The position numbers and the translations under genes were made by a program. The notes beneath the pieces were generated by a model. The model made no database searches and was not told where the DNA came from. It was given only the letters and a program-made list of their open reading frames with translations. Below, in pieces: positions 8,415 through 16,682 of a DNA stretch of 53,470 nt. This DNA is from a virus. Where the stretch lies: the IMG/VR virus record IMGVR_UViG_3300037258_000095, positions 1 to 53,470 of that record; one strand, 5' to 3'. The first letter of the stretch is position 1; each line of letters begins with the position of its first letter.

Positions 8415-9166
8415 TACGGCACCAAATCGATCGCTTCAATAAGCGAAAATCCGGCGTTCCCTGTGCCGCCATCCGTCATTTCGATTTCGCCTTGCGTATC
8501 GTCGGCCAGGCGAAATACCGTGGATGCGAAACGCAACCCAACTTGATCGCCGACATTAAGGCCGGTTCGCAATCCCGGCTCGATCGCCACGCCAATTTGA
8601 CCGCTTGAATCGGAACTGCCGCCGTACATCGCCTGGTAAAGATGCGGAACGGAGCCGGGGATTCCGCCGGACTTGACCTGTAAAAGATCGCCACGACGTA
8701 ACGCGTTAGCCGTGGATACAGGAAAACCCTTCAACTTTATGTAACGGTCGCCAGCGCTGGCGACCGCCGCGACATATACATCGGGCGGCAGATAACCGTT
8801 CGCAAAGCCTGTTCCGTCGGTGAATCGAGTACCGTCCGAAAACGTGCTTGTCGTGGCGGTTAAATGACGATCATACCATGGAGCTAGGCGGCTCGTGTCG
8901 GCAAGACGCAGCAAGCCGGCTTGCCCGCGAAGTCGTGCGAAAAACGCGTCGAAGTCCATACGCATCGGGTCGCGCATTGGCGCCATCGTCACGTCGGCGA
9001 GCCATAATTGAGCGAAAGGGCCTTTAACCGAACGTGCCGCAACCGCAAAACGGTTTGCCACTTGCGACATGGACCGCAGCCGATATTTTTGGGAAACGAT
9101 AAAGCCCGGCTTTGCGCCGAACGCATCGCCGTACCATTCGGAAGGGAAGTCATACACCGCGACCAT
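8414..9166 (-). CDS. Distal tail protein-like
   Basis: 250 aa, beta-rich, no membrane segment. The first 100 residues (VAVYDFPSEWYGD..., RSVKGPFAQLWLADVTM) look like a tail-tube-like hub fold, the rest like a carbohydrate-binding or OB-type insert. It directly follows the tape measure gene (stop and start share one base at 9166) as distal tail proteins do. No family assigned from sequence. Confidence 0.7.
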   Translation of the reverse strand: MVAVYDFPSEWYGDAFGAKPGFIVSQKYRLRSMSQVANRFAVAARSVKGPFAQLWLADVTMAPMRDPMRMDFDAFFARLRGQAGLLRLADTSRLAPWYDRHLTATTSTFSDGTRFTDGTGFANGYLPPDVYVAAVASAGDRYIKLKGFPVSTANALRRGDLLQVKSGGIPGSVPHLYQAMYGGSSDSSGQIGVAIEPGLRTGLNVGDQVGLRFASTVFRLADDTQGEIEMTDGGTGNAGFSLIEAIDLVP

Positions 9167-11622
9167 TACCCGCTCCTCGGAAGGTACGTGCCCGGTGAGT
9201 TGCGATGCAGTTTCGCCACATCTTGTACGGTCTGTTGTCGCGTACGTTCGTTCGACGCGTCAACGTAAGCACGCATGCGCGCCTCGGAACCGGGATCTGC
9301 GTTTGTGAAATCGTAATAATTATGGTTCGTGACGCTCGGCGCAGATTGTCCGACCGGCGCGAGCGCTTTCATTTGACCGGGTGTAAACACGCCTTCGCCG
9401 CGCTTGGCGATAATCGGCACTTCGCCGTCGACAATGCCGCCCGTATGGAAACGCGGCGCATCGTCGAAATACGCGGGATGAATGTAACGTGTGGCTGGAA
9501 ATTCGCTACCGACAATCGCGCCCGTATGTGCCACAAGCGACGCGGCACCACCAACACCCGAACCGGCACTGCTTACGCTGGCCGTGCCGCCTCCGAGGCC
9601 GAGCAGGCCGAGCAGACCGCCCCCGCCTGTCGTTCCACCAAACAGGCTTGATATCGCGCGATTCGATGCGATGCTGATAAGCTGGTCGGCTACTTTCGCC
9701 AGTTGATTTGCGAGCGCCGGCAATAACTGCGTTCCGCTGCGAATATCCTGCAGGAATCCGGTAAGTGCTCCACCCGAAATACTTTTCGTCGTCGTGAGTG
9801 CGTCGTTCATACGAATCTGGCCGGCGATGGCGTCGTTCATGTGCTGTGTATAAGCATCGCCGTAGAGTTGACGCATTTGCGTAGCGACTTGTTGCTCGGT
9901 GTCGTCACGACCAAGTTGCGACGTGTTAAACGTCAAGTTCGATTTGGCTTGCAGATTTGCGGCGGCTTGCGCCGCTTCGCCGAGCGCCTGCGCTTCATTG
10001 TGGAGCGCGGCGCTTTGCTGATCGGTGAGCGAGATACCGCGCAGACGGAAATCGGCCAGCTTAGTTTGCTCGGCGCGATACGCGGCTACGGCACCAGTAC
10101 CTAGGCCGACGGCACCAGCGTTGATATTCTCCGCGTCGGTCGATTGCCGGATAGCGATAAGCCCGAGCGCCGTAGCGGCGGCGTACGCCTTGATTGCGTC
10201 GGCGTCTTTGGTCGTAACGCTAACGCCAGCCAAACGTGCAAGCGTGAGTTCGTTTTCTTTTTGCGCGGCTTGCTGTTGCAAGTTGGCAAGAGGCCCGAGC
10301 AATCCGATATATTGCTGTTGCAAGGATATCTGATTTTTCAGCACGTTCGGATCGACAGTGCCGCCGCCACGAATCGACGCAGCTTTAGAATTCAAACCGT
10401 TTTGCAAACCGGAATTGGTGAATTTGCCGAGATCGGAATTTGCGTTATCGAATTGTCCGGCCAACGTGTTTGAATTTGCTTTACGTTGCGACGCAGGATC
10501 AATCGACATGGATATAATTTTCGCCATCCAAGGCGGCATTTTCCACGAAGTAATTTCCACGAATGCGGCCTTGGCACCCGTGGTAAAGTTTTTCCAACCT
10601 GTGTTCCACGCTTCGTCGAATTCGCGTGCACGTTTGATTAGCTGCTCGTCAGCAGCGCCGCCGAATTGCGCAGCGGCGCGCGCCGCGTCCTGAATACCGA
10701 CCGAGCCTTGCGAAAGGTATTGCACCCACTCGCGCGTGACCGGCAAACCCATTTGCTGCAAAAGCTGATACTTTTGCGCCTCGGTGCGCGCGTTGGCGAT
10801 AAGGTCCGCAGCCTTGTAAAGATTCTGCGTGAACGAACCGGCTTGCACGTTATTGGCGCGGAACAGATCGGCCAGCGATCCCATGTTGTCTTTTGCTTGC
10901 GCCGTCAGATCCGAAAATTGCGTCATGCCTTTAAGGAAATCCGCCGTGTCGATTCCCTTAAAGGCCGCGACCGATTCCAATCCGTGAAGCGATTGCACAG
11001 TGCTTTCCGTGCGCTCTGACAACTCGCCCATGGCAAGTTCCTGCGCCTTGATCGCGTTGTAAGCGATCAAGCTGCCTGCGGCGATTGCTACGAAACTACC
11101 GATCAATAGGTTCGTCGGCGTCAAGAGTCCGCTGATCGCACTGCGTAGCCCGGAAAATCCGCCGACCAAATGCGCGTTGTCGATATAGAGGAGTGCCGCC
11201 ATGCCGGCGGTTTGTCCGAACTGTGGACCGAGCAGCGCGAGATCGCCGACCAGGCCGCGGAGCACCATTCGTTGCCCGCGCAGCGACTCGCTTCCGGCGT
11301 CTACGACATTCGTGCCATTACGTTGTGCAGCGGCGTAAACGTTCAAATCGCCAACGGCGGATTGCAGCGACTTTTGTACGGCGGCATAAGCAGCCGTTGC
11401 GGGTGCGGCGGCGCTTTTAATCGACGCCGTGCTGGTCGCAACTGTGTTTGCCGCCTTACTGGCGACGACGGACGCTGCGCCCCACTTCGTTGCCGCTTGT
11501 TCAACTGCGGCCAATGCGGCGGCAGCGGGTGCGGCGGAAGTCGTAAGTTTATCGAGCGCTGCGGAGGCTGCCGTGGCTTGCGTACTGTCGATCGCCAAAC
11601 CGAGGGTCGCAATATCGGCCAT
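9166..11622 (-). CDS. Tail tape measure protein
   Basis: 818 aa, the second longest tail gene. The N-terminal half is Ala/Ser/Thr-rich and helical. Hydrophobic Gly/Ala segments around residues 165-190 match the membrane-active part of tape measures. Gln/Ala-rich helices follow, then a Gly-rich stretch (SLFGGTTGGGGLLG, about 655-675) and a C-terminal HTGGIVDGEVPIIAKRGEGV segment seen in many lambda-like tape measures. By the usual 0.15 nm per residue, the tail should be near 120 nm. It follows the chaperone genes by 8 bp. Confidence 0.93.
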   Translation of the reverse strand: MADIATLGLAIDSTQATAASAALDKLTTSAAPAAAALAAVEQAATKWGAASVVASKAANTVATSTASIKSAAAPATAAYAAVQKSLQSAVGDLNVYAAAQRNGTNVVDAGSESLRGQRMVLRGLVGDLALLGPQFGQTAGMAALLYIDNAHLVGGFSGLRSAISGLLTPTNLLIGSFVAIAAGSLIAYNAIKAQELAMGELSERTESTVQSLHGLESVAAFKGIDTADFLKGMTQFSDLTAQAKDNMGSLADLFRANNVQAGSFTQNLYKAADLIANARTEAQKYQLLQQMGLPVTREWVQYLSQGSVGIQDAARAAAQFGGAADEQLIKRAREFDEAWNTGWKNFTTGAKAAFVEITSWKMPPWMAKIISMSIDPASQRKANSNTLAGQFDNANSDLGKFTNSGLQNGLNSKAASIRGGGTVDPNVLKNQISLQQQYIGLLGPLANLQQQAAQKENELTLARLAGVSVTTKDADAIKAYAAATALGLIAIRQSTDAENINAGAVGLGTGAVAAYRAEQTKLADFRLRGISLTDQQSAALHNEAQALGEAAQAAANLQAKSNLTFNTSQLGRDDTEQQVATQMRQLYGDAYTQHMNDAIAGQIRMNDALTTTKSISGGALTGFLQDIRSGTQLLPALANQLAKVADQLISIASNRAISSLFGGTTGGGGLLGLLGLGGGTASVSSAGSGVGGAASLVAHTGAIVGSEFPATRYIHPAYFDDAPRFHTGGIVDGEVPIIAKRGEGVFTPGQMKALAPVGQSAPSVTNHNYYDFTNADPGSEARMRAYVDASNERTRQQTVQDVAKLHRNSPGTYLPRSG

Positions 11623-11630
11623 TCACCTAC

Positions 11631-11882
11631 CTATTTCGCACGAGCCGCAGTTCTAAACGCCGCCATAACGTCGGCAGCCGGGGGCGCCTCTCCCAACATC
11701 GCATCTGCGACTGTCGAGCGGAGCGAAGCACCGTGCATCGCTAAAAGCATTTCCTTACGGCCTTCGAAGGCCGTTTCGATCGCGGGAATCGCCGTATCGA
11801 GCGTTTGTTGTTCGGTCCACCCGCACCAACCCATTCCGATTTCAAGCAGCCGGCCGATGTATTCCGACCGGCTTAACCTTCC
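11631..11882 (-). CDS. Tail assembly chaperone, frameshift extension (GT-like)
   Basis: The only ATG in this frame (11834) would give 67 aa, but the frame stays open upstream through a convincing segment, RSEYIGRLLEIGMGWCGW, to the end of the preceding chaperone. It is in the -1 frame relative to that gene. A five-G run (GGGGGAAGG, about 11877-11884) sits just before the upstream stop at 11873-11875. The probable product is therefore a fusion, made by programmed -1 frameshifting, like lambda gpGT. The exact slip site is uncertain because GGG-GAA is not a classical heptamer. Confidence 0.7.
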   Translation of the reverse strand, partial: GRLSRSEYIGRLLEIGMGWCGWTEQQTLDTAIPAIETAFEGRKEMLLAMHGASLRSTVADAMLGEAPPAADVMAAFRTAARAK

Positions 11883-12211
11883 CCCGGCGGGGGCGCCAAT
11901 TTACCCGGCGTTTCCTCGACAGGTTCGCGTCCACCGTTCGAAAGCAACGTGAGATATTTGGTAAGCGGCCCAACAAGATCGGACATGCCGGCGGCGTAGA
12001 CTGCCGACTTGATTTCCTTCGGCGGCTTGCCGAGGCCGGCGGCTACGATCGAGATATAGGCGGCGGAATTGAGCGTTGCGAGCTGACGGTATGCCTCGGT
12101 GTACGAACCGAAAAGCGCGTTGATTTCCTCCCACGCGCGCACGGTACAGCGCAGCGTGTGGGTATCCTCGCCGAGTTTAATATCGACTTCGCCGAGTGAC
12201 GAAACGGCCAT
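11873..12211 (-). CDS. Tail assembly chaperone (G-like)
   Basis: 112 aa from ATG 12211, with AGGGGG well spaced upstream. It resembles tail-chaperone proteins of the gene-transfer-agent type: LGEVDIKLGEDTHTLRCTVRAWEEI is a small beta-domain followed by helices. It should coat the tape measure during tail assembly. The C-terminus is Pro/Gly-rich and ends at a G run where frameshifting probably occurs. It is the first gene after the promoter at 12244-12272, so chaperone and tape measure can be boosted separately from the head genes. Confidence 0.8.
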   Translation of the reverse strand: MAVSSLGEVDIKLGEDTHTLRCTVRAWEEINALFGSYTEAYRQLATLNSAAYISIVAAGLGKPPKEIKSAVYAAGMSDLVGPLTKYLTLLSNGGREPVEETPGKLAPPPGEG

Positions 12212-12243
12212 GTATCCCCCTTGGGTGGTAAGCGGTGACGCGC

Positions 12244-12272
12244 ATACTATACATGCCACCGCTTACTGTCAA
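12244..12272 (-). promoter_or_regulatory. Operator-promoter for the tail chaperone unit
   Basis: Minus strand: -35 TTGACA (12267-12272), 17-bp spacer starting GTAAGCG, -10 TAGTAT (12244-12249). The dyad matches with one mismatch (GTTGACAGTAAGC). Predicted start is about 26 nt before ATG 12211. An internal late promoter inside a head-tail operon is unusual. Confidence 0.8.
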
Positions 12273-12279
12273 CCCAAAG

Positions 12280-12999
12280 TTACGGAACGTGCGGCGTGTC
12301 GACCAGCGATCCCGACGTGATATCGAGGGTCGCAGTCGCCATAAGCACGCTGTCCACGCTGGCGTAGTTGGTTTCGTAGCCGGTGACTTTGGCCTTGAAC
12401 AACTGCGTCGAACCGACCGGAATGGACGTTCCCGAATGGCCGGTGCCGGCCGAACCGGACGTGGTGATCGCCGTACCCGCCACGGAATTCGCGAGGCTCG
12501 ACGAAACCGCGAACGTGTTGGCGGTAAGGTTCGAGTCGTTCGTGACGTAGTAGGTCGTTCCCGCCACCAGGCCGGTCGGCAGTGTACCGCTCGTCGCAAA
12601 CTTGACGGCAGCACCGGCCGGAAGTCCGTGTGCGGTCCACGTCACGACACCGGGCGCGGCAACGGTAATGGTCACGGTCGACGTAACCGGGGCCACGGCG
12701 TCATTCGCCGTGATCTTGATATTATAGTCGAGATCGATTCCGAGTGCCGTCTGCAGCGCTAGTTGGCCGGTATTCGACAGATCCTTGCCGAGTCCAATCG
12801 CAACGTCGCCGTCGTCGAACGACCCTTTGAATTTTTGCGTCCCGCGCGTATTGAGCGGGTTGTATTTGACCACGTTGTATTTGCGGCCAAAAGAGGGAAT
12901 CGTGACGATTTCGCTCACTTCGATAAAGGTATCGGTCGCACCGACAGCGGCAGTCGTGCCGATGTAAAGCCGTGCGCCGGCAGAGGTAGACGCGCCCAT
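12280..12999 (-). CDS. Major tail (tube) protein with inserted decoration domain
   Basis: 239 aa. Residues 1-95 and about 185-239 look like the tube fold (TFIEVSEIVTIPSFG..., LFKAKVTGYETNY...). Between them is an insert with TWTAHGLPAGAAVKF, a GLVAGTTYYV segment and a TFAVS strand. This module recurs in many phage tail proteins and projects from the tube. It lies between the terminator-like gene and the chaperone genes, the standard place for the tube. Confidence 0.85.
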   Translation of the reverse strand: MGASTSAGARLYIGTTAAVGATDTFIEVSEIVTIPSFGRKYNVVKYNPLNTRGTQKFKGSFDDGDVAIGLGKDLSNTGQLALQTALGIDLDYNIKITANDAVAPVTSTVTITVAAPGVVTWTAHGLPAGAAVKFATSGTLPTGLVAGTTYYVTNDSNLTANTFAVSSSLANSVAGTAITTSGSAGTGHSGTSIPVGSTQLFKAKVTGYETNYASVDSVLMATATLDITSGSLVDTPHVP

Positions 13000-13014
13000 G
13001 GTATCCTCCGGGGT

Positions 13015-13440
13015 TTAAGTGATAATGACGTAAGGAATGCTCACGGGGTATCTCACCCACGGCGCATCGCGTAGCGCAGCCGCCGACTGAGGCGGTGCGT
13101 TGACTCGTAGCATGCGGCCACCGGCCACCAGTTCCGTACCGAGCGCAAAGCGCGCGATAATCAGATCGACCAAACGCAACGCTGCGGCTTCGCCCTTACC
13201 TTCGGGCACCACTGCGTCGACCTGGAAAATTCCCCGGTTGATATCGGAGCCGCCGAACGCCAGCGCGGAATGCTGCGTCTGCGCCTTAAGCAGCGGGTGC
13301 ACTTCCAGGTATGTGATACCGATAACGGGAGTATATGCGACGAGGGGCCACGCAATCGGCGTCACCGGAGTTGTAATATCCGGTGTTTTCAGTTGCGCAC
13401 ACAGCGCCGCTTGTATCAGGTCGCTAATTTGTGCGTTCAT
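13015..13440 (-). CDS. Tail terminator-like protein
   Basis: 141 aa, resembling DUF4128-type tail terminator proteins: helical N-terminus (NAQISDLIQAALCAQL), a YLEVHPLL segment, then FQVDAVVPEGKGEAAALRLVD. It should form the ring that ends tail-tube growth and joins tail to head. Encoded directly before the tube gene, which supports the role. Confidence 0.75.
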   Translation of the reverse strand: MNAQISDLIQAALCAQLKTPDITTPVTPIAWPLVAYTPVIGITYLEVHPLLKAQTQHSALAFGGSDINRGIFQVDAVVPEGKGEAAALRLVDLIIARFALGTELVAGGRMLRVNAPPQSAAALRDAPWVRYPVSIPYVIIT

Positions 13441-13459
13441 GGATCACGTTCCCGCGCCA

Positions 13460-13864
13460 TTACGGCACTCCGTTCGCGGCTGTCGTGACGACGGCGCCAT
13501 ATTCCTGCACGCTGGTACGCACCATGCCGGCTGGCGCTTGTTTCGAATAACCGTATTCGAGGCGGCGCGAATATGGCAGATTGTTTACTAGGTAAATAAT
13601 ATCGCCGGCTTTCAACTGCAACACAGCGGCGTCGACTCTCGAAATCGTCGCGCTGCCATCCTTGTCGAACAGTTCGAGCGTACCGGGCGGTATGGCACCG
13701 ATTGCCACCTGCCAGTTGCTTTTGAAACGGCCGGTATCCACGGGCGACTTTTCAATCACGCGTGAAAACAAATCGAGCGCGACTTTGCGCACTACAAGAT
13801 CGATGTTGCCCTTGGCCTTATCGACGAACCGCTTAATATCGAGTTCGAAGTTGCCGAGGGCCAT
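13460..13864 (-). CDS. HK97 gp10-like neck / tail-completion protein
   Basis: 134 aa. The segment SPVDTGRFKSNWQVA and the later NNLPYSRRLEYGYSKQAP are the signature of the HK97 gp10-like family, which acts at the head-tail joint. Gene order (connector, gp10-like, terminator, tube) agrees. Confidence 0.85.
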   Translation of the reverse strand: MALGNFELDIKRFVDKAKGNIDLVVRKVALDLFSRVIEKSPVDTGRFKSNWQVAIGAIPPGTLELFDKDGSATISRVDAAVLQLKAGDIIYLVNNLPYSRRLEYGYSKQAPAGMVRTSVQEYGAVVTTAANGVP

Positions 13865-13867
13865 ATA

Positions 13868-14242
13868 TCAGGTCCGCAGTTGCAGTATGTAAATGACCGC
13901 GACGCCGGATGGCGAAATCGGTTTCGAATCGATGATGCGATAAACCGTGCCGTCTGCCGCGACGAGCGTGTCGAAAGGCGTAGGCTTTATTCCGTTCGGC
14001 GGAACGATGTAACAAAGTCGATCGGTGCGCAGAATGTCCGCATTGTCCGCGTACGCCGGATACCAGCGCGGCAAATTGACGATAACGCCCTGCGTCGGGT
14101 AATTCGTGGTCGTACTTGTCGGTTCATAGTCGGTTCCACCCGTCACCGTCTGCCGACTCACGTTTACGATCTGCCCGAATTGCGTAAGCAGATTTTGTGC
14201 GACCGTTTGCAACGATGAATAATCGAACGGAACGACGGTCAA
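13868..14242 (-). CDS. Head-tail connector / stopper protein
   Basis: 124 aa beta-barrel-type protein with GQIVNVSRQTVTGGTDYEPT and LVAADGTVYRIIDSKPI segments, as in small head-closure proteins. Its start overlaps the stop of the upstream completion protein (ATGA). The specific family is uncertain, but size and position fit a stopper. Confidence 0.72.
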   Translation of the reverse strand: MTVVPFDYSSLQTVAQNLLTQFGQIVNVSRQTVTGGTDYEPTSTTTNYPTQGVIVNLPRWYPAYADNADILRTDRLCYIVPPNGIKPTPFDTLVAADGTVYRIIDSKPISPSGVAVIYILQLRT

Positions 14243-14799
14243 GATCGCACCATACGAACATTGCCGGACGTGCTGCCCGGCGTGGACGTAACGAGGCCGC
14301 GTAACAGTCCCTCGATTTTCACATACCGATCGACGGCCGGCGCACCGTCCATGTAAACGATATCTTGCTCGATCACGTCGACCTTATTGTGCGTGCTCTT
14401 GATCGCGTTGCCGCGCACAAGCACAGGTTCAAGCACGGTGCCGGTAAGCGCGAGCAAAGCCGCCTCGGCGGCGGCGTACGACACCTGCAGCGGCACGGTC
14501 GTAATGGGAATCGGCCAGCCGTTAATGTCAAGAAGCTGTTGCGTATAACCGCGATAATAGCCGCGCAAACCATCCACGCGCGGCCATGAAAGCGATTGCG
14601 TCTGCGTGGACGTAATGCCGACCCACCTATCACGGTACTGGTTTTCCAGGTACGACGTGCCGATGCGCAGCGCGTTTTCGAGGTCTATAGTCGTCCCTGT
14701 CCACGCCGTAACGCCGCGTGCCGCAAAATACGCCGCCGCATCCGTGAGCGAGATATAACTATCGGCGGCGGCGTCGCCCGGCGTGGCATTTAGGGACAT
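14239..14799 (-). CDS. Head completion protein (DnaT-like domain family)
   Basis: 186 aa. DSYISLTDAAAYFAARG, AL..GTSYLE.....W and SLSWPRVDG are characteristic of the phage head-tail adaptor family often annotated DnaT-like ssDNA-binding (PF20557-type). In phages it is a head completion protein rather than a replication protein. Located between capsid-associated genes and the connector. Confidence 0.82.
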   Translation of the reverse strand: MSLNATPGDAAADSYISLTDAAAYFAARGVTAWTGTTIDLENALRIGTSYLENQYRDRWVGITSTQTQSLSWPRVDGLRGYYRGYTQQLLDINGWPIPITTVPLQVSYAAAEAALLALTGTVLEPVLVRGNAIKSTHNKVDVIEQDIVYMDGAPAVDRYVKIEGLLRGLVTSTPGSTSGNVRMVRS

Positions 14800-14803
14800 T
14801 GCG

Positions 14804-15115
14804 CTACTCCGGTATCGACTGTTCGATCAACGCAATGGCTTGCGCCCGATTTTCGGGAGTACGGCCCGTAACGCTTTCCGCGAGCATGCGCAGTTCGCCG
14901 GGCGGTTTTTCGCGCCAGTTTTTCGGCAGGTTCGCTAACGGATGCGGCGGCGGACCCGGCGGCGGCGATAACGGGGGCAACGGCGAAGGCGGTAACGACG
15001 CGGTGTACAACGTGTGTACAGCCGCGTCGAAATCCGATGCGTTGATCTCCACGAAATCGCCCTGCGACGGGTGCGATGGCAAAACGCGAACCGTCGGAAC
15101 CGTGGCGTGCGACAT
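14804..15115 (-). CDS. Hypothetical head-module protein with FVEIN motif
   Basis: 103 aa from ATG 15115, which overlaps the stop of the upstream gene as TAATG. It contains GDFVEINASDFDAAVHTLY, a Pro-rich middle and a helical C-terminus (RTPENRAQAIALIEQS). The same G-x-FVEIN-xx-[DE]FD pattern occurs in the preceding gene product, so the two are probably paralogous halves of one function. The frame is open further upstream but only through the neighbouring repeats. Possibly capsid decoration or a small adaptor; function unknown. Confidence 0.7.
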   Translation of the reverse strand: MSHATVPTVRVLPSHPSQGDFVEINASDFDAAVHTLYTASLPPSPLPPLSPPPGPPPHPLANLPKNWREKPPGELRMLAESVTGRTPENRAQAIALIEQSIPE

Positions 15116-15384
15116 TACGCGGCCGGGACAGCCGGCGGCTCGACCGGAGCCGGGGGCGTTTCGGGCGCTGGCGCGGGCGGCTCGACCGGAGCCGGGGGCG
15201 TTTCGGGCGCTGGCGCGGGCGGCTCGACCGGAGCCGGGGGCGTACGATTCACGTCGTCCGCTTTTTGGTCGTGAAACAGTTCGTGTTTCAACGGGTCGAA
15301 TTCGTCTTTGTTGATCTCGACGAACAAGCCCTGAGTTTCGTGCCACGCCTTAACGAGCACAGTTTCAACGGATTTCCACGACAT
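15115..15384 (-). CDS. Hypothetical head-module protein with Pro-rich repeats
   Basis: 89 aa. Residues 20-40 carry GLFVEINKDEFDPLKHELF, shared in pattern with the downstream gene. The C-terminal half is a Pro/Ala/Glu repeat with a 14-residue unit (PPAPVEPPAPAPET) present twice plus a partial third copy, so it is probably extended and disordered. Directly downstream of the major capsid gene; may be a decoration or linker protein. Function unknown. Confidence 0.72.
   Translation of the reverse strand: MSWKSVETVLVKAWHETQGLFVEINKDEFDPLKHELFHDQKADDVNRTPPAPVEPPAPAPETPPAPVEPPAPAPETPPAPVEPPAVPAA
15130..15241 (-). repeat. 42-bp tandem coding repeat
   Basis: Two full and one partial copies of a 42-bp unit, nearly identical at DNA level, encode the 14-aa Pro-rich repeat of the 89-aa protein. 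The period is a multiple of three, so copy-number changes keep the frame. Confidence 0.85.
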
Positions 15385-15418
15385 TTTGTATCCTTCGGTT
15401 CGGGGATGGACTCTATGA

Positions 15419-15446
15419 ACGGGCCGGGAACGAACCCCCGGCCCGT
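15419..15446 (-). terminator. Strong hairpin after the capsid gene
   Basis: ACGGGCCGGG (15419-15428) pairs perfectly with CCCGGCCCGT (15437-15446) over an 8-nt loop, 30 bp after the coat protein stop. No T-run follows, so it may act as a partial terminator, a processing site or an mRNA stabiliser that raises coat protein yield over downstream genes. Confidence 0.55.
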
Positions 15447-15477
15447 CTTACAGTCCACGCCTTAGCTTACAGTAAAC

Positions 15478-16635
15478 TTAGGCGCCGAGCAAGATAGCGC
15501 TGTGCTCGGTCTTGATCGTCTTGACGCCCCACGCAGCCGAGATTTCGTACTGCATTTGGCGGTATTGCGCGTACATCGCGATTTCGAACGCGAAGCCCGA
15601 AATCGGGTCCACGATCGTCTGACGGTCGATTGCCAGGTCGCCGCCGTCCGGCAGCGCCGGCAGACGAGCGGCCAGGATAAGGGCCGAACGGGCGAAAACC
15701 ATGTTACGCGAGGATTGCGCAACGATGGTGATTGCCTTAGCCGAAGCCGGCAACGCTTGCACAAGGCCGGGTGCCGCCAGTACGACGGTGCCGCCTGCAG
15801 ACACGTCGGCGCTGCCGCTGACAGCCACGTACTTGTTCGTGTCGCCAGCGAACGTCAACACGTCACCGGCAATGATCGTGCCGGTGCCGGCCGAAGCCAG
15901 CGTGATCGTGGTCGCACCGACGGCGTAACCAGCGGTGTTCGAGGTCGCGGAGGCCGCAGTGCCGGCAACCGGACGCTTGACCTGGCCGGATTCGCGGATA
16001 TCGAAGCCCTGCACCTGGCCGATCAAGCCCTGGCGAAGCATCGTGTCGTTGCCGGCTTCGTTCACACGATTCAGGTTCGGCAAAGCGCGCAAGACGGCGC
16101 CGGACGAAGTGCTGAGAATCATGTGCATGTCGCTGGTCGGCGCACCGTTGTCGACCAGGATTTTACGGGACTGTGCAAAGCCGGTAAGATCGGTCGCAAA
16201 CGGATCGGTCGCGGCGGTGCCGTAAGCACGGGACGACGCGATGAACTGGCCGGCGAGATCGGCTTCCATTTCGTTCGTCAGTGCACGGAGCGCTTGCGCG
16301 ATCTGCTGCTGCTGAATCGACAGGGCACCGGGGCCACCGTTATTAACACCGAGGGTCTGTTCGCCATTCCAACGGAACGGCACGCGCCGCGCCTTGGTAA
16401 TGGTGAGCGACAGATTTCCGATGGTCTGATCGCCGTCGTCGGGCGGAGTCACACCGGGGGTGATATCCGAGGCGGTCACGGCCGGGGCCACGAACGAACG
16501 GACGGTTTGCCCGACGGCCGCGCGCTCGGTGGTGGGATCACGGGTGACGGCCGGAATGAAACCGACCAACTCACGCGAAACCACGTCGAGCGCAGAATAC
16601 ACGTCGGGAATCAGGGAGGTAAGCGTATTCGACAT
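15478..16635 (-). CDS. Major capsid protein, P22 coat-like
   Basis: 385 aa. The N-terminus (SNTLTSLIPDVYSALDVVSRELVGFIPAV) and the following AAVGQTVRSFVAP segment match the P22 coat protein (gene 5) family of HK97-fold capsids. A Gly/Ala/Thr-rich stretch around residues 225-290 is probably the inserted I-domain-like region. It follows the scaffold gene, and a strong hairpin follows it. Confidence 0.9.
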   Translation of the reverse strand: MSNTLTSLIPDVYSALDVVSRELVGFIPAVTRDPTTERAAVGQTVRSFVAPAVTASDITPGVTPPDDGDQTIGNLSLTITKARRVPFRWNGEQTLGVNNGGPGALSIQQQQIAQALRALTNEMEADLAGQFIASSRAYGTAATDPFATDLTGFAQSRKILVDNGAPTSDMHMILSTSSGAVLRALPNLNRVNEAGNDTMLRQGLIGQVQGFDIRESGQVKRPVAGTAASATSNTAGYAVGATTITLASAGTGTIIAGDVLTFAGDTNKYVAVSGSADVSAGGTVVLAAPGLVQALPASAKAITIVAQSSRNMVFARSALILAARLPALPDGGDLAIDRQTIVDPISGFAFEIAMYAQYRQMQYEISAAWGVKTIKTEHSAILLGA

Positions 16636-16682
16636 TGCGAGATCGTCCTTATGCTATGCGGGGCCGGTTGGCGAGCCGCGAG

